Shown here piece by piece: positions 18,008 through 29,987 of a stretch of DNA of 64,000 nucleotides; position 1 is the stretch's first letter; each line of letters begins with the position of its first letter. The DNA is from Microbacteriaceae bacterium (lineage in GTDB: Bacteria; Actinomycetota; Actinomycetes; Actinomycetales; Microbacteriaceae). The notes below the pieces were generated by a model. It searched no databases. It was not told where the DNA came from and saw only the letters and a program-made list of their open reading frames with translations. The translations under genes and the position numbers were made by a program. The stretch spans positions 1-64,000 of the forward strand of contig JAODMT010000024.1 of assembly GCA_025464975.1 (NCBI GenBank), read 5' to 3'.

Positions 18008-18145
18008 CTACGCCGAGAGTTCGGTGCGCCCCTTGCGGCGACGCGCACCAAGGATGGCGCGGCCGGCGCGAGTGCGCATTCTCAAGCGGAATCCGTGCAC
18101 CTTAGCGCGGCGACGGTTGTTGGGCTGAAAAGTTCTCTTGCTCAT
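18008..18145 (-). CDS. rpmH: 50S ribosomal protein L34 (bL34)
   Basis: Large-subunit ribosomal protein. Translating the minus strand from the ATG at 18145 gives 45 residues, [19 protein letters not shown] then [26 protein letters not shown], a full match to the very conserved L34 family (44-46 residues). It is the first gene of the rpmH-rnpA-yidD-yidC-jag-rsmG-parA-parB stretch and is divergent from dnaA. Confidence 0.97.
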   Translation of the reverse strand: MSKRTFQPNNRRRAKVHGFRLRMRTRAGRAILGARRRKGRTELSA

Positions 18146-18301
18146 GATTCATTTCTCTTGCGTGTCAGGACTCCGCGAGGCCAGCCCAATAAAGAGAGCA
18201 CCGGAAGCCAAGGAAGTGAAGGTAAGCCATCAGGCTGAAGTCAACTGATTAAAAATACGGTCTTAACCGGCTGCGGTCAAACTCTGGGGAGAAGTTCCGC
18301 A

Positions 18302-18396
18302 TTATCCACAGAGTCTACTTCTCAGCATGGCAACGACATGCCCTCACAAACTAAGGTAGGTCAGACTGCACAGACGGTGGATAACCTTGTGAATAA
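18302..18396. promoter_or_regulatory. DnaA boxes in the rpmH-dnaA intergenic region
   Basis: A perfect DnaA box TTATCCACA lies at 18302-18310; GGTGGATAA at 18376-18384 and TGTGAATAA at 18388-18396 each differ by one base from TGTGGATAA. They sit within the 276-base region between rpmH and dnaA, close upstream of the dnaA start, where autoregulation by DnaA is usual. No confident -35/-10 pair was picked out. Confidence 0.7.
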
Positions 18397-18421
18397 CTAA
18401 CCCGATCACATTGAGGGGACC

Positions 18422-19849
18422 ATGACCGAGATCGCGGATTCGACCCAACACATCTGGAAATCCGTGCTGGCCAGCCTGCGGGATGACGAGCGAATAACCC
18501 CTCAGCTGCAGGGGTTCCTCAGCTTGGTCGAACCGAAGGGAGTCATGGCCGGCACACTGTATCTCGAGGTGCCCAACGACCTCACGCGAGGCATGCTGGA
18601 ACAACGGATCCGTCTCCCGCTCCTGAATGCCATCACCGGGCTTGACGATGAACAGTCCGTGAGCAATTTCGCGATCGTTGTGAACCCGGAAATCGTGCAT
18701 GATGCGCTCCAGCCGAACCAGTCTCGAGTGGAGCAGCCCTATATCGAGCAACCTGTCCCGGTCTCCCCGCCCACGGACGGAATCTCCGTTGGGTCACGAC
18801 GAGCCGATTCCAGGCTGAACCCCAAGTACAACTTCGACAACTTCGTCATCGGCGGATCCAATCGATTCGCCCACGCGGCGGCCGTTGCCGTCGCCGAGGC
18901 GCCGGCAAAGGCATACAACCCGCTCTTCATTTACGGCGACTCCGGCCTCGGCAAGACCCACCTTCTTCATGCCATCGGCCACTACGCCGAGAGCCTCTAC
19001 CCCGGCATCCGCGTCCGATACGTGAGTTCCGAGGAATTCACCAACGACTTCATCAACTCGATCGCCAACAACCGGGCGTCCGTTTTCCAATCTCGCTATC
19101 GGGAAATCGACATCCTGCTCATCGACGACATCCAGTTCCTCCAGAGGGCGGTCGAGACTCAGGAGGCGTTCTTCCACACCTTCAATACGCTGCACGACCA
19201 CAACAAGCAGGTCGTGATCACGAGCGATCTGCCCCCGAAGGCTCTCACCGGCTTCGAGGACAGGATGCGGTCCCGGTTTGAGTGGGGACTCATCACCGAC
19301 GTGCAGGCGCCGGACCTCGAAACTCGAATAGCGATTCTTCGCAAGAAGGCACAAAGCGAGAAACTGCAGGTCAGCGCCGAGATTCTCGAATATATGGCCA
19401 CCAAAGTCTCATCGAACATCCGGGAACTGGAGGGAACTCTCATCCGGGTGACTGCCTTCGCCAGCCTCAACCGGACTCCCGTCGATATGGCTCTTGTTCA
19501 GACGGTCCTCAAAGACCTCATCACTCTCGACGATGACAACGTCATCGCGCCGGTGGACATCATCAATCACACCGCCGAGTACTTCAAGCTCACGGTGGAT
19601 GACTTGTACGGGTCGTCCCGGTCCCAGGCTGTCGCCACCGCTCGCCAGATCGCGATGTACCTGTGCCGGGAAATGACGAATCTCTCGCTGCCGAAAATTG
19701 GTCAGCTATTCGGCAACCGAGACCACACAACCGTCATGTACGCCAACAAGAAGATCAGCGAGCTCATGAAGGAACGCCGGTCCATCTACAACCAGGTGAC
19801 GGAATTGACGAGCCGGATCAAGCAAAACCACCGCTACAACTCCCTCTAG
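18422..19849 (+). CDS. dnaA: Chromosomal replication initiator DnaA
   Basis: AAA+ initiator that binds DnaA boxes and opens oriC. The 475-residue protein has domain I (residues 1-90), a short linker, then NPKYNFDNFVIGGSNRFAHAA, Walker A GDSGLGKT at 172-179, Walker B ILLIDDIQFL, and the C-terminal DNA-binding signature RDHTTVMYANKKI. The ATG at 18422 is preceded by TTGAGGGG. Upstream are DnaA boxes and downstream is oriC, so gene and origin are arranged as in other actinobacteria. Confidence 0.98.
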   Translation: MTEIADSTQHIWKSVLASLRDDERITPQLQGFLSLVEPKGVMAGTLYLEVPNDLTRGMLEQRIRLPLLNAITGLDDEQSVSNFAIVVNPEIVHDALQPNQSRVEQPYIEQPVPVSPPTDGISVGSRRADSRLNPKYNFDNFVIGGSNRFAHAAAVAVAEAPAKAYNPLFIYGDSGLGKTHLLHAIGHYAESLYPGIRVRYVSSEEFTNDFINSIANNRASVFQSRYREIDILLIDDIQFLQRAVETQEAFFHTFNTLHDHNKQVVITSDLPPKALTGFEDRMRSRFEWGLITDVQAPDLETRIAILRKKAQSEKLQVSAEILEYMATKVSSNIRELEGTLIRVTAFASLNRTPVDMALVQTVLKDLITLDDDNVIAPVDIINHTAEYFKLTVDDLYGSSRSQAVATARQIAMYLCREMTNLSLPKIGQLFGNRDHTTVMYANKKISELMKERRSIYNQVTELTSRIKQNHRYNSL

Positions 19850-20215
19850 CACGCATATCCCACAGTGTGAATAACTTGTGGATAACTGTGGGAAACGCCG
19901 GTGACCGTTGTGCGAATCTCCTTCCCACCTGTGGAAACTGCTCCGACAGAACCGGTTACCTGTCTAGTTTGTCCTCCGTCTAAATCACAGGAATCCCACA
20001 ACTCACACGCGTGTAGTTCCCCGTCGTTTGCTGCCTCAGATCGAGTTGTGCACAGTTTCCACAGCGGTTAAGAGTGTTAATCCTTAAATAATTGAAATTT
20101 GATGAAGATAACCCTTGCCGCAGCGCCGAACTACAGCCATCTGGAGCCTGTGTCAGTATTAACCGCCGGTCCCACGTTCCATCTCGGTTCGCCAAGTCCA
20201 CAGCAAGGGGTGTTC
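19850..20215. other. oriC: origin of chromosomal replication
   Basis: Gene-free 366 bases between dnaA and dnaN. Contains a perfect DnaA box TGTGGATAA at 19877-19885, a one-mismatch box TGTGAATAA at 19866-19874, further weaker box-like words (for example around 19933 and 20056), and an A/T-rich stretch at about 20066-20107 (GTTAATCCTTAAATAATTG and neighbours) that stands out against the high-GC background and could be the unwinding element. Position and content together make this the chromosomal origin. Confidence 0.9.
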
Positions 20216-21364
20216 ATGAAGTTTCAGGTGAATCGCGACGTTTTCAGTGAGGCAGTTTCTTTCGCGGTCAAGCTCCTCCCGCAACGGACGACGCTTCCGA
20301 TTCTCAGCGGAGTCCTGATCGAGACCACCGACACCGGGCTCACCCTGTCGTCCTTCGACTATGAAGTCTCCGCTCAGACCGAGATTTCCGCGGAAGTCGA
20401 GGAAGAGGGCAAGATTCTGGTGTCCGGGCGCCTCCTGGCCGACATCGCGAGCCGCCTGCCGAATGCGCCGGTCCAGTTCTCGACGGAGGAGGGCCGGATC
20501 GCGGTCAGTTGCGGGTCCGCGAAATTCACCCTGTTGAGCATGCCGGTAGAGGAATATCCGACTTTGCCTCAGATCTCGGCCGAATCGGGACTTCTTCCGG
20601 CCGAATCCTTCGCGACCGCCGTGGCGCAAGTCGCGGTTGCCGCGTCGCGAGATGACGTCACCCCGGTGATCACTGGCGTGCAACTCGAGGTCTCCGACAA
20701 CAACCTCACCCTCGTCGCCACCGACCGCTACCGGGTCGCGGTGCGAGCGATCGAGTGGGATTCCGGAGAGGTCGCCTCGACCGAGACCCTCACGGCCCTC
20801 GTTCCAGCTCGGACCCTCCAGGAGATCGGCAAGACTTTCGGCCACAGCGGCACGATATCCGTGGCGATCACCAACACCGACGATCGTGAACTCATCGCGT
20901 TCCGAGCGGACAGGAAGACCGTCACCTCGCTGCTGATCAAGGGGAATTTCCCTCCGGTGAAGCGGCTGTTCCCCGAGTCCGTTGACAACTATGCGGTCAT
21001 CAACACCGCGGAACTCATCGAGGCGGTGCGCCGGGTGTCACTCGTTCTCGAGCGGGAGGCTGCGCTGCGCTTCACCTTCACGGTCGACGGGGTCACGCTC
21101 GAAGCGATCGGATCGGAGCAGGCCCAGGCGTCTGAGACGATCGACGCTCACCTCAACGGCGGCGACACGGTGGTGTCGCTCAAGCCGGCGTTTCTCCTCG
21201 ACGGGCTCGGCGCGGTCCATTCCGAATTCGTACGGATCTCGTTCACCAAGACGGAGAATCCGAACAAGCCCGGCCCGGTCCTCATCACGAGCCAGTCGTC
21301 CAAGGACCAGCCGGGCGCCGATAATTACAAGTATCTGCTGCAGCCCAACCTGCTGCTGCGTTAA
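20216..21364 (+). CDS. dnaN: DNA polymerase III subunit beta (sliding clamp)
   Basis: Ring-shaped processivity clamp. From the ATG at 20216 (AAGGGG at 20205-20210 upstream) the product is 382 residues starting MKFQVNRDVFSEAVSFAVK, with LPQRTTLPILSGVLIE, the YKYLLQP-type C-terminus and three repeated clamp domains of about 125 residues each. A longer frame open from 20099 enters oriC and is rejected as non-coding. First gene downstream of oriC and probably co-transcribed with gnd and recF. Confidence 0.97.
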   Translation: MKFQVNRDVFSEAVSFAVKLLPQRTTLPILSGVLIETTDTGLTLSSFDYEVSAQTEISAEVEEEGKILVSGRLLADIASRLPNAPVQFSTEEGRIAVSCGSAKFTLLSMPVEEYPTLPQISAESGLLPAESFATAVAQVAVAASRDDVTPVITGVQLEVSDNNLTLVATDRYRVAVRAIEWDSGEVASTETLTALVPARTLQEIGKTFGHSGTISVAITNTDDRELIAFRADRKTVTSLLIKGNFPPVKRLFPESVDNYAVINTAELIEAVRRVSLVLEREAALRFTFTVDGVTLEAIGSEQAQASETIDAHLNGGDTVVSLKPAFLLDGLGAVHSEFVRISFTKTENPNKPGPVLITSQSSKDQPGADNYKYLLQPNLLLR

Positions 21365-21406
21365 TCCGGCTTACAGCCGTTGACGTCACTCGAGGAAAGT
21401 ATAGAA

Positions 21407-22297
21407 ATGCAAATCGGACTCGTTGGTCTCGGAAAAATGGGCAACAACATGCGCGAGCGTCTGCGCAAGAACGGGATCGATGTGGTCGGCTACGACCGCA
21501 ATCCCGCGGTGTCAGACGTCGCGAGCCTGGCCGAGCTGGCCACGGCGCTTACCGCTCCCCGAATTGTCTGGGTCATGGTTCCGGCCGGAGACATCACAAG
21601 CTCGGTGGTCACCGAGCTTGCCGGGGAACTCGAACCCGGTGACCTCATCATCGATGGTGGCAACTCCCGCTTCACCGAAGACCTGAAGCATGCGGCCCAG
21701 GTCGGGGAAAAGGGAATCAATTTCGTTGACGCCGGCGTCTCCGGCGGCGTCTGGGGCCTCAACAACGGCTACGGCCTCATGGTCGGCGGCGACAAGGCGA
21801 ACATCGACCTCGCGATGCCGATTTTCGACGCGCTTCGCCCCGATGGACCGCGCGACGAGGGATTCGTGCATGCCGGCGAGGTCGGCGCCGGACACTACGC
21901 GAAGATGGTGCACAACGGCATCGAATACGCGCTGATGCAGGCGTACGCAGAGGGTTATGAGCTGCTCGACAAGCGTGACGACATCATCAAAGACGTCACC
22001 GGCACGTTCAAGGCTTGGCAGCGTGGCACGGTCGTTCGCTCCTGGCTTCTCGAACTACTCGTTCGTGCGCTGGAAGAGGATCCCGAATTCAAGGACATCG
22101 CCGGATATGTCGAGGACTCGGGCGAGGGACGCTGGACCATCGAGGAGGCTCTGGCGAACGCGGTTCCGGTTCCGACGATCAGTGCGTCGATCTTCGCCAG
22201 GTTCGTGTCGCGCCAGCCAGAGGGTTCTCCCGCAATGAAGGCCGTTGCCGCGCTGCGCAACCAGTTCGGTGGACACTCGGTCAAAGCTGTCGACTGA
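21407..22297 (+). CDS. gnd: 6-phosphogluconate dehydrogenase, decarboxylating (short form)
   Basis: Oxidises 6-phosphogluconate to ribulose 5-phosphate and CO2 in the pentose phosphate pathway. The 296-residue product is the short, single-C-terminal-domain form: N-terminal NAD(P) motif GLVGLGKMGNNM, then FVDAGVSGGVWGLNNGYGLMVGG and the catalytic HYAKMVHNGIEYALMQAYAEG. AGGAAAG upstream of the ATG at 21407 supports this start. Location between dnaN and recF is a conserved actinobacterial feature. Confidence 0.94.
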   Translation: MQIGLVGLGKMGNNMRERLRKNGIDVVGYDRNPAVSDVASLAELATALTAPRIVWVMVPAGDITSSVVTELAGELEPGDLIIDGGNSRFTEDLKHAAQVGEKGINFVDAGVSGGVWGLNNGYGLMVGGDKANIDLAMPIFDALRPDGPRDEGFVHAGEVGAGHYAKMVHNGIEYALMQAYAEGYELLDKRDDIIKDVTGTFKAWQRGTVVRSWLLELLVRALEEDPEFKDIAGYVEDSGEGRWTIEEALANAVPVPTISASIFARFVSRQPEGSPAMKAVAALRNQFGGHSVKAVD

Positions 22298-22309
22298 TCT
22301 CGTGGCCGC

Positions 22310-23479
22310 GTGATCGTCACCCACCTGAGCCTTACCGACTTTCGGAATTACGCGACGGCGGAGGTAGCTCTCGTACCCGGCGCCAACCTGTTTGTCGGGA
22401 GCAACGGTCAGGGAAAAACCAACCTGGTCGAATCCCTCGCGTACCTGAGCACGCTGGGCTCACACCGGGTCTCGGTCGATCATGCGATGATCCGGCAGGG
22501 TGCTGACTCGGCGATCATCCGCGCCCGCCTCGAGCACGGGGGCCGTCAGATTCTGGCAGAGGTGCAACTCAACCGCTCGTCGGCCAACCGGGCTCAGGTC
22601 AACCGGTCGGTAATCAAGACCCGGGAATTGCCCCGGTATTTCTCCAGCGTTCTGTTCGCACCGGAAGATCTCTCGCTCATCCGCGGCGAGCCATCGGGGC
22701 GCCGCCGATTTCTCGACGAACTTCTCGTCTTGCGTTCGCCGCGCATCTCCGGGGTGCTCGCGGACTACGAACGAGTACTCAGGCAGCGCAACACCCTTCT
22801 CAAGTCGGCGCGGGCTTCCGGTCTGAAGGGAGCGCAGCTCGGCACCCTCGATGTCTGGGACGAGCGACTTGTCGCGCTCGGCGCGCAACTCATCGAGGCC
22901 CGAACGAACCTCGTGGCCGAGCTGGCTCCGGAGGTGGCGTCGGCGTACACCTCGGTCGCCGGCGAGGACCACGACGCGACTCTCGCCAATCAGCTCAGCA
23001 TTTATTCGGCCGGTTCCGCTTCCGACGAGGTTCCGGAGGACACGGCGGTACGGCGGGAGCGGATCGGGGCGGAAGAGGCCGCCGTCGGATACCGCGACGC
23101 TCTCGAGCGCCTGCGTCGCAGCGAACTCGACCGGGGAATGACCCTCGTCGGGCCGCATCGGGACGATCTGGTGCTCGAATTGAATGGGCTCCCGGCCCGT
23201 GGGTATGCCAGCCACGGCGAATCCTGGTCGTTCGCCCTCGCCCTCAAGCTCGCCTCGGCAACTCTGCTGCGCCGTGAGTCTTCCACGGGGGATCCGGTGC
23301 TGATGCTCGACGATGTCTTCGCGGAATTGGACGAATCCCGTCGGGCGCGACTCGCCGATGCGGTGAAAGACTTTGAGCAGGTGTTGATCACCGCGGCGGT
23401 CTTTGAAGACGTTCCCGGCGCCCTGACCGGCAACGCGATCCGGATCTCCGCCGGGACGATTGTGGAGGCTGCTTCGTGA
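22310..23479 (+). CDS. recF: DNA replication and repair protein RecF
   Basis: SMC-like ATPase that helps load RecA at gaps. The 389-residue protein has Walker A GSNGQGKTNLVESLAYLSTL near residues 26-45, the segment FAPEDLSLIRGEPSGRRRFLD, the ABC-type signature region and Walker B LMLDDVFAELD. GTG start at 22310, 12 bases after gnd. Its stop overlaps the DUF721 gene start by four bases. Confidence 0.96.
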   Translation: MIVTHLSLTDFRNYATAEVALVPGANLFVGSNGQGKTNLVESLAYLSTLGSHRVSVDHAMIRQGADSAIIRARLEHGGRQILAEVQLNRSSANRAQVNRSVIKTRELPRYFSSVLFAPEDLSLIRGEPSGRRRFLDELLVLRSPRISGVLADYERVLRQRNTLLKSARASGLKGAQLGTLDVWDERLVALGAQLIEARTNLVAELAPEVASAYTSVAGEDHDATLANQLSIYSAGSASDEVPEDTAVRRERIGAEEAAVGYRDALERLRRSELDRGMTLVGPHRDDLVLELNGLPARGYASHGESWSFALALKLASATLLRRESSTGDPVLMLDDVFAELDESRRARLADAVKDFEQVLITAAVFEDVPGALTGNAIRISAGTIVEAAS

Positions 23480-23982
23480 AGGAAATGTCGGACGAGCCAC
23501 TCGAGTCAGAGCCGGTGGCGGTCTACATGCGGTTTCGTCGAGTGTTCGGCGACGGAAAGTTCCGTTCGGCCGACTCGCGCAAGCGGGCGCATCGCGAGCC
23601 GGGGTCGACGGTTCCGTTCGGTGGCGGCCGTGATCCGGAGGGTCTCGGATCCGTGGTCTCCGCGTTGACGTCGAAGCTCGGTTGGGTCTCTCCGCTTGCG
23701 CAATCGGAACTGCTCGCGTCCTGGACCGAGATAGCCGGCCAGGAGACAGCCGAACACTCGACCCCGGTCGGCATTGAAGACGGCGTGCTGACGGTGCGGT
23801 GCGACTCGACGGCATGGGCGACGCAGCTTCGAATAATGCGCGGGCAGATCATCAACCAGATCATCGCGCGATACCCGGATGCCGCGATCGATTCCCTGCG
23901 CTTCGAGGGACCGAACGCCCCCTCATGGAAACGCGGCCCCAGATCAATCCCAGGGCGTGGTCCGCGCGATACTTACGGTTGA
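23476..23982 (+). CDS. DUF721 (DciA-like) family protein
   Basis: 168-residue protein of the DUF721 family that follows recF and precedes gyrB throughout actinobacteria. The domain is at about residues 50-150, including LGWVSPLAQSELLASWTEIAGQETAEHSTP and LTVRCDSTAWATQLRIM. DUF721 proteins include DciA, the ancestral loader of the DnaB helicase, so a role at replication initiation is likely by family and context. GTG start overlaps the recF stop (four bases), so it is translationally coupled. Confidence 0.88.
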   Translation: MKEMSDEPLESEPVAVYMRFRRVFGDGKFRSADSRKRAHREPGSTVPFGGGRDPEGLGSVVSALTSKLGWVSPLAQSELLASWTEIAGQETAEHSTPVGIEDGVLTVRCDSTAWATQLRIMRGQIINQIIARYPDAAIDSLRFEGPNAPSWKRGPRSIPGRGPRDTYG

Positions 23983-24053
23983 GTAGGCAAAAATCGTCGA
24001 CGGGAACAAGTAAAGTCCCCAGATCGCCGTCTTGCGCCCTTTGTCTCCGAACG

Positions 24054-26119
<2,066 letters not shown>

Positions 26120-26206
26120 TCGCGCACACCGATCAGAATCGAGAGGCCGCTCGCGGCCGTATCGAGATCTTCCGACGTACCACCTCAGAGACGGAATTGA
26201 GAACGC

Positions 26207-28789
26207 ATGGCTGACGAAGTAACCCCCGACGCTGAGCCGCAGATTGCCGGCAAGGAGATCGACCTGAGTCACGACAAGGTGACCCAGGTGGATCTGCAGC
26301 TCGAGATGCAGCGCTCCTACCTCGACTACGCAATGAGCGTCATCGTCGGTCGTGCGCTGCCCGAGGTTCGGGACGGTCTCAAGCCCGTCCACCGTCGCGT
26401 GATCTACGCCATGTACGACGGCGGATACCGGCCCGACAAGGGTTTCTCCAAGTGCACTCGCGTCATCGGTGACGTCATGGGCCAGTTCCACCCACACGGC
26501 GATTCATCCGTTTATGACGCGCTGGTGCGTCTCGTCCAGCCGTGGAGCCTCCGCTACCCGCTCGCCCTCGGGCAGGGAAACTTCGGGTCGCCCGGCAACG
26601 ATGGCGCCGCGGCGCACCGGTACACCGAGACCAAAATGGCCCCGCTCGCCATGGAGATGGTGCGGGACATCGAGGAAGAGACCGTCGACTTCCAGGACAA
26701 CTACGACGGCCGTACTCAGGAGCCGTTCGTTCTGCCGAGCCGCTTCCCCAACCTCCTCGTCAATGGCTCGGTCGGCATTGCCGTCGGAATGGCGACCAAC
26801 ATCCCGCCGCACAACCTTCGCGAGGTCGGCGAAGCCGCGCTGTGGCACCTGGCGAACCCGGATGCCAGCCAGGAGGAATTGGTCGAGGCGCTCATCCAGC
26901 GCATCAAGGGACCGGACTTCCCCACCGGGGCCCAGATTCTCGGGCTCAAGGGCATTCAGGACGCATACCGCACCGGCCGCGGATCGATCACCATGCGCGC
27001 GGTCGTCAACGTGGAGGAGTTGCAGGGGCGCACCTGCCTGGTCGTCACGGAACTCCCGTACCAGGTCAACCCCGACAACCTCGCGCTGAAGATCGCCGAA
27101 CTGGTCAAGGAAGGCAAGATCTCCGGCATCGCCGACATCCGGGACGAGACCTCCGGCCGTACCGGCCAGCGACTCGTCATCGTGCTCAAGCGTGACGCCG
27201 TTGCCAAGGTCGTGCTGAACAACCTGTACAAGCACACCCAATTGCAGGAGAACTTCGGCGCCAACATGCTGGCGATCGTCGACGGAATTCCGCGCACACT
27301 CGCTATCGACGGATTCATCACCGCCTGGGCGGACCACCAGATCGACGTCATCGTTCGGCGCACCAAATTCCGGTTGCGTCGAGCCGAGGAGCGCGCTCAC
27401 ATCCTGCGCGGCTATCTGAAGGCCCTCGACGCGCTCGATGAGGTCATTGCCCTCATCCGGCGCTCGGCGACCGTCGAGGATGCGCGCGATGGGCTGATTG
27501 CGCTGCTCGAGATCGACGAGCAGCAGGCCCGCGCCATCCTCGAGATGCAGCTTCGCCGGCTCGCCGCCCTCGAACGCCAGAAGATCGTCGAGGAGAACGA
27601 GCGCATCGAGCTCGAGATCGCCGCCTACCTGGCGATTCTCGACAGCCCACAGCGTCAGCGTGACATCGTGAGCGAAGAGCTCACCGAGCTCATCGCCAAG
27701 TACGGTGACGAGCGTCGCACCGAGATCATGTTCGGTTTCGACGGGGATATGAACGTGGAAGACCTCATCCCCGAAGAGGAGATGGTGATCACCGTCACGC
27801 GCGGCGGCTACATCAAGCGCACCCGAAGCGACAACTACCGCACACAGCACCGTGGCGGCAAGGGCGTCAAGGGCGCCCAGCTGCGGGCGGATGACGTCGT
27901 GGAGCACTTCTTCGTCACGACGACTCACCACTGGCTGCTGTTCTTCACCAACAAGGGGCGGGTCTACCGCGCCAAGGCCTACGAGGTGCAGGAGGGCGGT
28001 CGCGATACCAAGGGCCAGCACGTCGCGAACCTCCTTGCGCTTCAGGCGGACGAGGAGATCGCCCAGATTCTCGACATCCGGGACTATGCCGTCGCAAAGT
28101 ATCTTGCCCTCGCGACCCGCGGCGGTCTGGTGAAGAAGACGTTGCTCTCCGAGTACGACACCAACCGGTCAGGCGGAATCATCGCGATCAACCTCCGCGA
28201 AGAGGACGAGCTGGTTTCCGCGATGCTGGTCGAGGAGGACTCCGACCTGCTGTTGGTCTCCCGCAAGGGCATGTCCATTCGATTCACAGCATCCGATGAG
28301 GCCCTGCGCCCAATGGGGCGCGCCACCTCCGGGGTCATTGGAATGCACTTCCGCGACGAGGACACCCTGCTCGACGCGTCTGTCGTGTCGGACGAGGGTT
28401 ATGTGTTCATCGTTACCGAGGGTGGATATGCCAAGCGCACCTCGGTTGACCAGTACCGCGTCCAAAACCGCGGCGGGCTCGGCATCAAGGTGGCAAAGCT
28501 TGCCGAGTCCCGCGGGGATCTTGCTGGCGCGTTGATCGTCGGTGACGACGACGAGGTGCTTGTGGTTCTAGCCAGCGGCAAGGTGGTACGCTCGTCTGTC
28601 GCCGAGGTTCCGGCCAAGGGCCGGGACACCATGGGTGTTGTCTTCGCCCGCTTTGCGGAGGACGACAAGATCATTGAAGTCGCGAAAAACAGTGAACGCA
28701 ATCTGGAATCCGAAGGCCTGGATGCTCCCACCGCGGAGCCTGCGACCGAGGAAGCCCAGACTGGGAAGGACGAATCAGTAGATGAGTAG
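26207..28789 (+). CDS. gyrA: DNA gyrase subunit A
   Basis: DNA cleavage and rejoining subunit of gyrase. The 860-residue protein has the winged-helix/tower core with the catalytic tyrosine in [10 protein letters not shown] (Y139), the quinolone-resistance region around [14 protein letters not shown], and a C-terminal beta-pinwheel with GyrA-box-like motif [10 protein letters not shown]. Position 97-type residue in HGDSSVY is serine, the susceptible form. It overlaps the DUF3566 gene by eight bases. Confidence 0.98.
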   Translation: MADEVTPDAEPQIAGKEIDLSHDKVTQVDLQLEMQRSYLDYAMSVIVGRALPEVRDGLKPVHRRVIYAMYDGGYRPDKGFSKCTRVIGDVMGQFHPHGDSSVYDALVRLVQPWSLRYPLALGQGNFGSPGNDGAAAHRYTETKMAPLAMEMVRDIEEETVDFQDNYDGRTQEPFVLPSRFPNLLVNGSVGIAVGMATNIPPHNLREVGEAALWHLANPDASQEELVEALIQRIKGPDFPTGAQILGLKGIQDAYRTGRGSITMRAVVNVEELQGRTCLVVTELPYQVNPDNLALKIAELVKEGKISGIADIRDETSGRTGQRLVIVLKRDAVAKVVLNNLYKHTQLQENFGANMLAIVDGIPRTLAIDGFITAWADHQIDVIVRRTKFRLRRAEERAHILRGYLKALDALDEVIALIRRSATVEDARDGLIALLEIDEQQARAILEMQLRRLAALERQKIVEENERIELEIAAYLAILDSPQRQRDIVSEELTELIAKYGDERRTEIMFGFDGDMNVEDLIPEEEMVITVTRGGYIKRTRSDNYRTQHRGGKGVKGAQLRADDVVEHFFVTTTHHWLLFFTNKGRVYRAKAYEVQEGGRDTKGQHVANLLALQADEEIAQILDIRDYAVAKYLALATRGGLVKKTLLSEYDTNRSGGIIAINLREEDELVSAMLVEEDSDLLLVSRKGMSIRFTASDEALRPMGRATSGVIGMHFRDEDTLLDASVVSDEGYVFIVTEGGYAKRTSVDQYRVQNRGGLGIKVAKLAESRGDLAGALIVGDDDEVLVVLASGKVVRSSVAEVPAKGRDTMGVVFARFAEDDKIIEVAKNSERNLESEGLDAPTAEPATEEAQTGKDESVDE

Positions 28790-29189
28790 CGTCGCCGAAA
28801 AGCTCCAGCGAAAATCGCAGCGAGCCACCGCAACCAAGCAGGTTCGCCTCAAGCTGGTCTACATCGACTTTTGGTCGGCGGTGAAGCTCTCCTTCCTGAT
28901 CGCGCTGACGCTCGGCATCATCATGATCGTTGCAAGCATGCTCGTCTGGGTCGTCCTCGACAGCACCGGCATTTTCGGAAAGTTGAACGTGCTGCTGCGC
29001 GACATCCTCAACGATCCCGCGTTCAGCGTGACCCAGAGCTTCTCGTTGGGCCAGGTCGGCCTGTTCGCGTTGGTCGTTGCGCTTTTGAACACCGTCGTCG
29101 GCACCGCTCTCGGTGCAATCACGGCGATGCTGTACAACTTCAGCGTGCGGCTTACCGGCGGCCTGCTCGTCGGTTTCACCAACAACTGA
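28782..29189 (+). CDS. DUF3566 transmembrane protein
   Basis: 135-residue membrane protein of unknown function found directly after gyrA across actinobacteria. After a basic N-terminus (about 20 residues) come two hydrophobic helices, near residues 33-58 and 86-110, with a conserved loop between them ([10 protein letters not shown]), and a short C-terminal helix ending GLLVGFTNN. The ATG overlaps the gyrA stop by eight bases, indicating co-translation. The mycobacterial equivalent sits between gyrA and tRNA-Ile, as here. Confidence 0.9.
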   Translation: MSSVAEKLQRKSQRATATKQVRLKLVYIDFWSAVKLSFLIALTLGIIMIVASMLVWVVLDSTGIFGKLNVLLRDILNDPAFSVTQSFSLGQVGLFALVVALLNTVVGTALGAITAMLYNFSVRLTGGLLVGFTNN

Positions 29190-29293
29190 GGACGATTCGG
29201 CGTGCGAGGGCTGGTCACCGCGTGCACCCAACCGGGTGAGCGGTTCTCGATTCGGTGAAACACCGCAGGTGCGATACTCTCGTATCTGCCCAC

Positions 29294-29367
29294 GGGGATA
29301 TAGCTCAGGCGGTTAGAGCGCTTCGCTGATAACGAAGAGGTCCCAGGTTCAAGTCCTGGTATCCCCA
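29294..29367 (+). tRNA. tRNA-Ile (GAT anticodon)
   Basis: 74-base cloverleaf: acceptor GGGGATA pairs with TATCCCC, discriminator A at 29367, D-loop AGCTCAGGCGGTTAGAGC, anticodon stem CTTCG/CGAAG around TGATAAC with anticodon GAT, and T-arm CCAGGTTCAAGTCCTGG. CCA is not encoded. It follows gyrA-DUF3566, the conserved actinobacterial position. Confidence 0.97.
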
Positions 29368-29398
29368 CTCGGGATCCAATCAAGGATTCCCGTGGCGC

Positions 29399-29471
29399 GG
29401 GGACGTAGCTCAATTGGCAGAGCACCGCCTTTGCAAGGCGGGGGTTAGGGGTTCGATTCCCCTCGTCTCCA
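29399..29471 (+). tRNA. tRNA-Ala (TGC anticodon)
   Basis: 73-base cloverleaf 31 bases after tRNA-Ile: acceptor GGGGACG/CGTCTCC with one G-U pair, D-arm AGCTCAATTGGCAGAGC, anticodon stem CCGCC/GGCGG with loop TTTGCAA (anticodon TGC), T-arm AGGGGTTCGATTCCCCT, discriminator A at 29471. CCA is not encoded. Confidence 0.97.
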
Positions 29472-29540
29472 CATCAACCCCGGCCGCTCCGGAAGGCCTC
29501 GTGGTTCAGCGCTCCTGTGCGAGTCGCTACGGTATAACCC

Positions 29541-29969
29541 ATGGACCTCCGAGTGGCTAGCTACGGTGTCATCGTCGCGGATGGCCAGATTCTGCTCGCG
29601 CACTGGCGCCAGTCCGGACGCTCCGGCTGGACCCTCCCCGGAGGTGGCATAGACCCCGGAGAGGATCCCGCGGATGCTGCCCGCCGGGAAATCCTTGAGG
29701 AGACCGGATACACGGCCGTGCTTGGCCCGCTGCTTGGCGTGGACTCCCACGTCATCAGTGCGAAGGACCGCTTCTCCCCCGACCTACCCCCGCTGCACGC
29801 CCTGCGGATCATCTATTCGGCACGCATCGAATCCGGCGAGCTGCAGAACGAGATCGACGGAAGCACCGACCGGGCCCGCTGGGTGAAGCTCGGGGCCGTC
29901 AAATCACTCAAGCGCGTCGGGCTCGTCGACCTGGGGATCTCGCTCTATCGCGAGCTCGGAGAGAACTGA
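29541..29969 (+). CDS. NUDIX hydrolase
   Basis: Mg-dependent hydrolase of a nucleoside diphosphate linked to another moiety. The 142-residue product has a full Nudix box at about residues 36-58, GGGIDPGEDPADAARREIL then EETGY, with the catalytic REILEE helix. The substrate cannot be deduced. It stands alone after the tRNA pair and converges with the membrane protein gene at 29988. Start ATG at 29541 fits the first beta strand. Confidence 0.88.
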   Translation: MDLRVASYGVIVADGQILLAHWRQSGRSGWTLPGGGIDPGEDPADAARREILEETGYTAVLGPLLGVDSHVISAKDRFSPDLPPLHALRIIYSARIESGELQNEIDGSTDRARWVKLGAVKSLKRVGLVDLGISLYRELGEN

Positions 29970-29987
29970 GAGCGGGAACCGCCCGGA

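Noticed and set aside
20099-20215. N-terminal extension of dnaN
   Set aside because: It would run through the A/T-rich part of oriC; ATG at 20216 gives the standard clamp N-terminus.
26504-28021. Open frame of 505 codons on the minus strand over gyrA
   Set aside because: Antisense shadow of gyrA.
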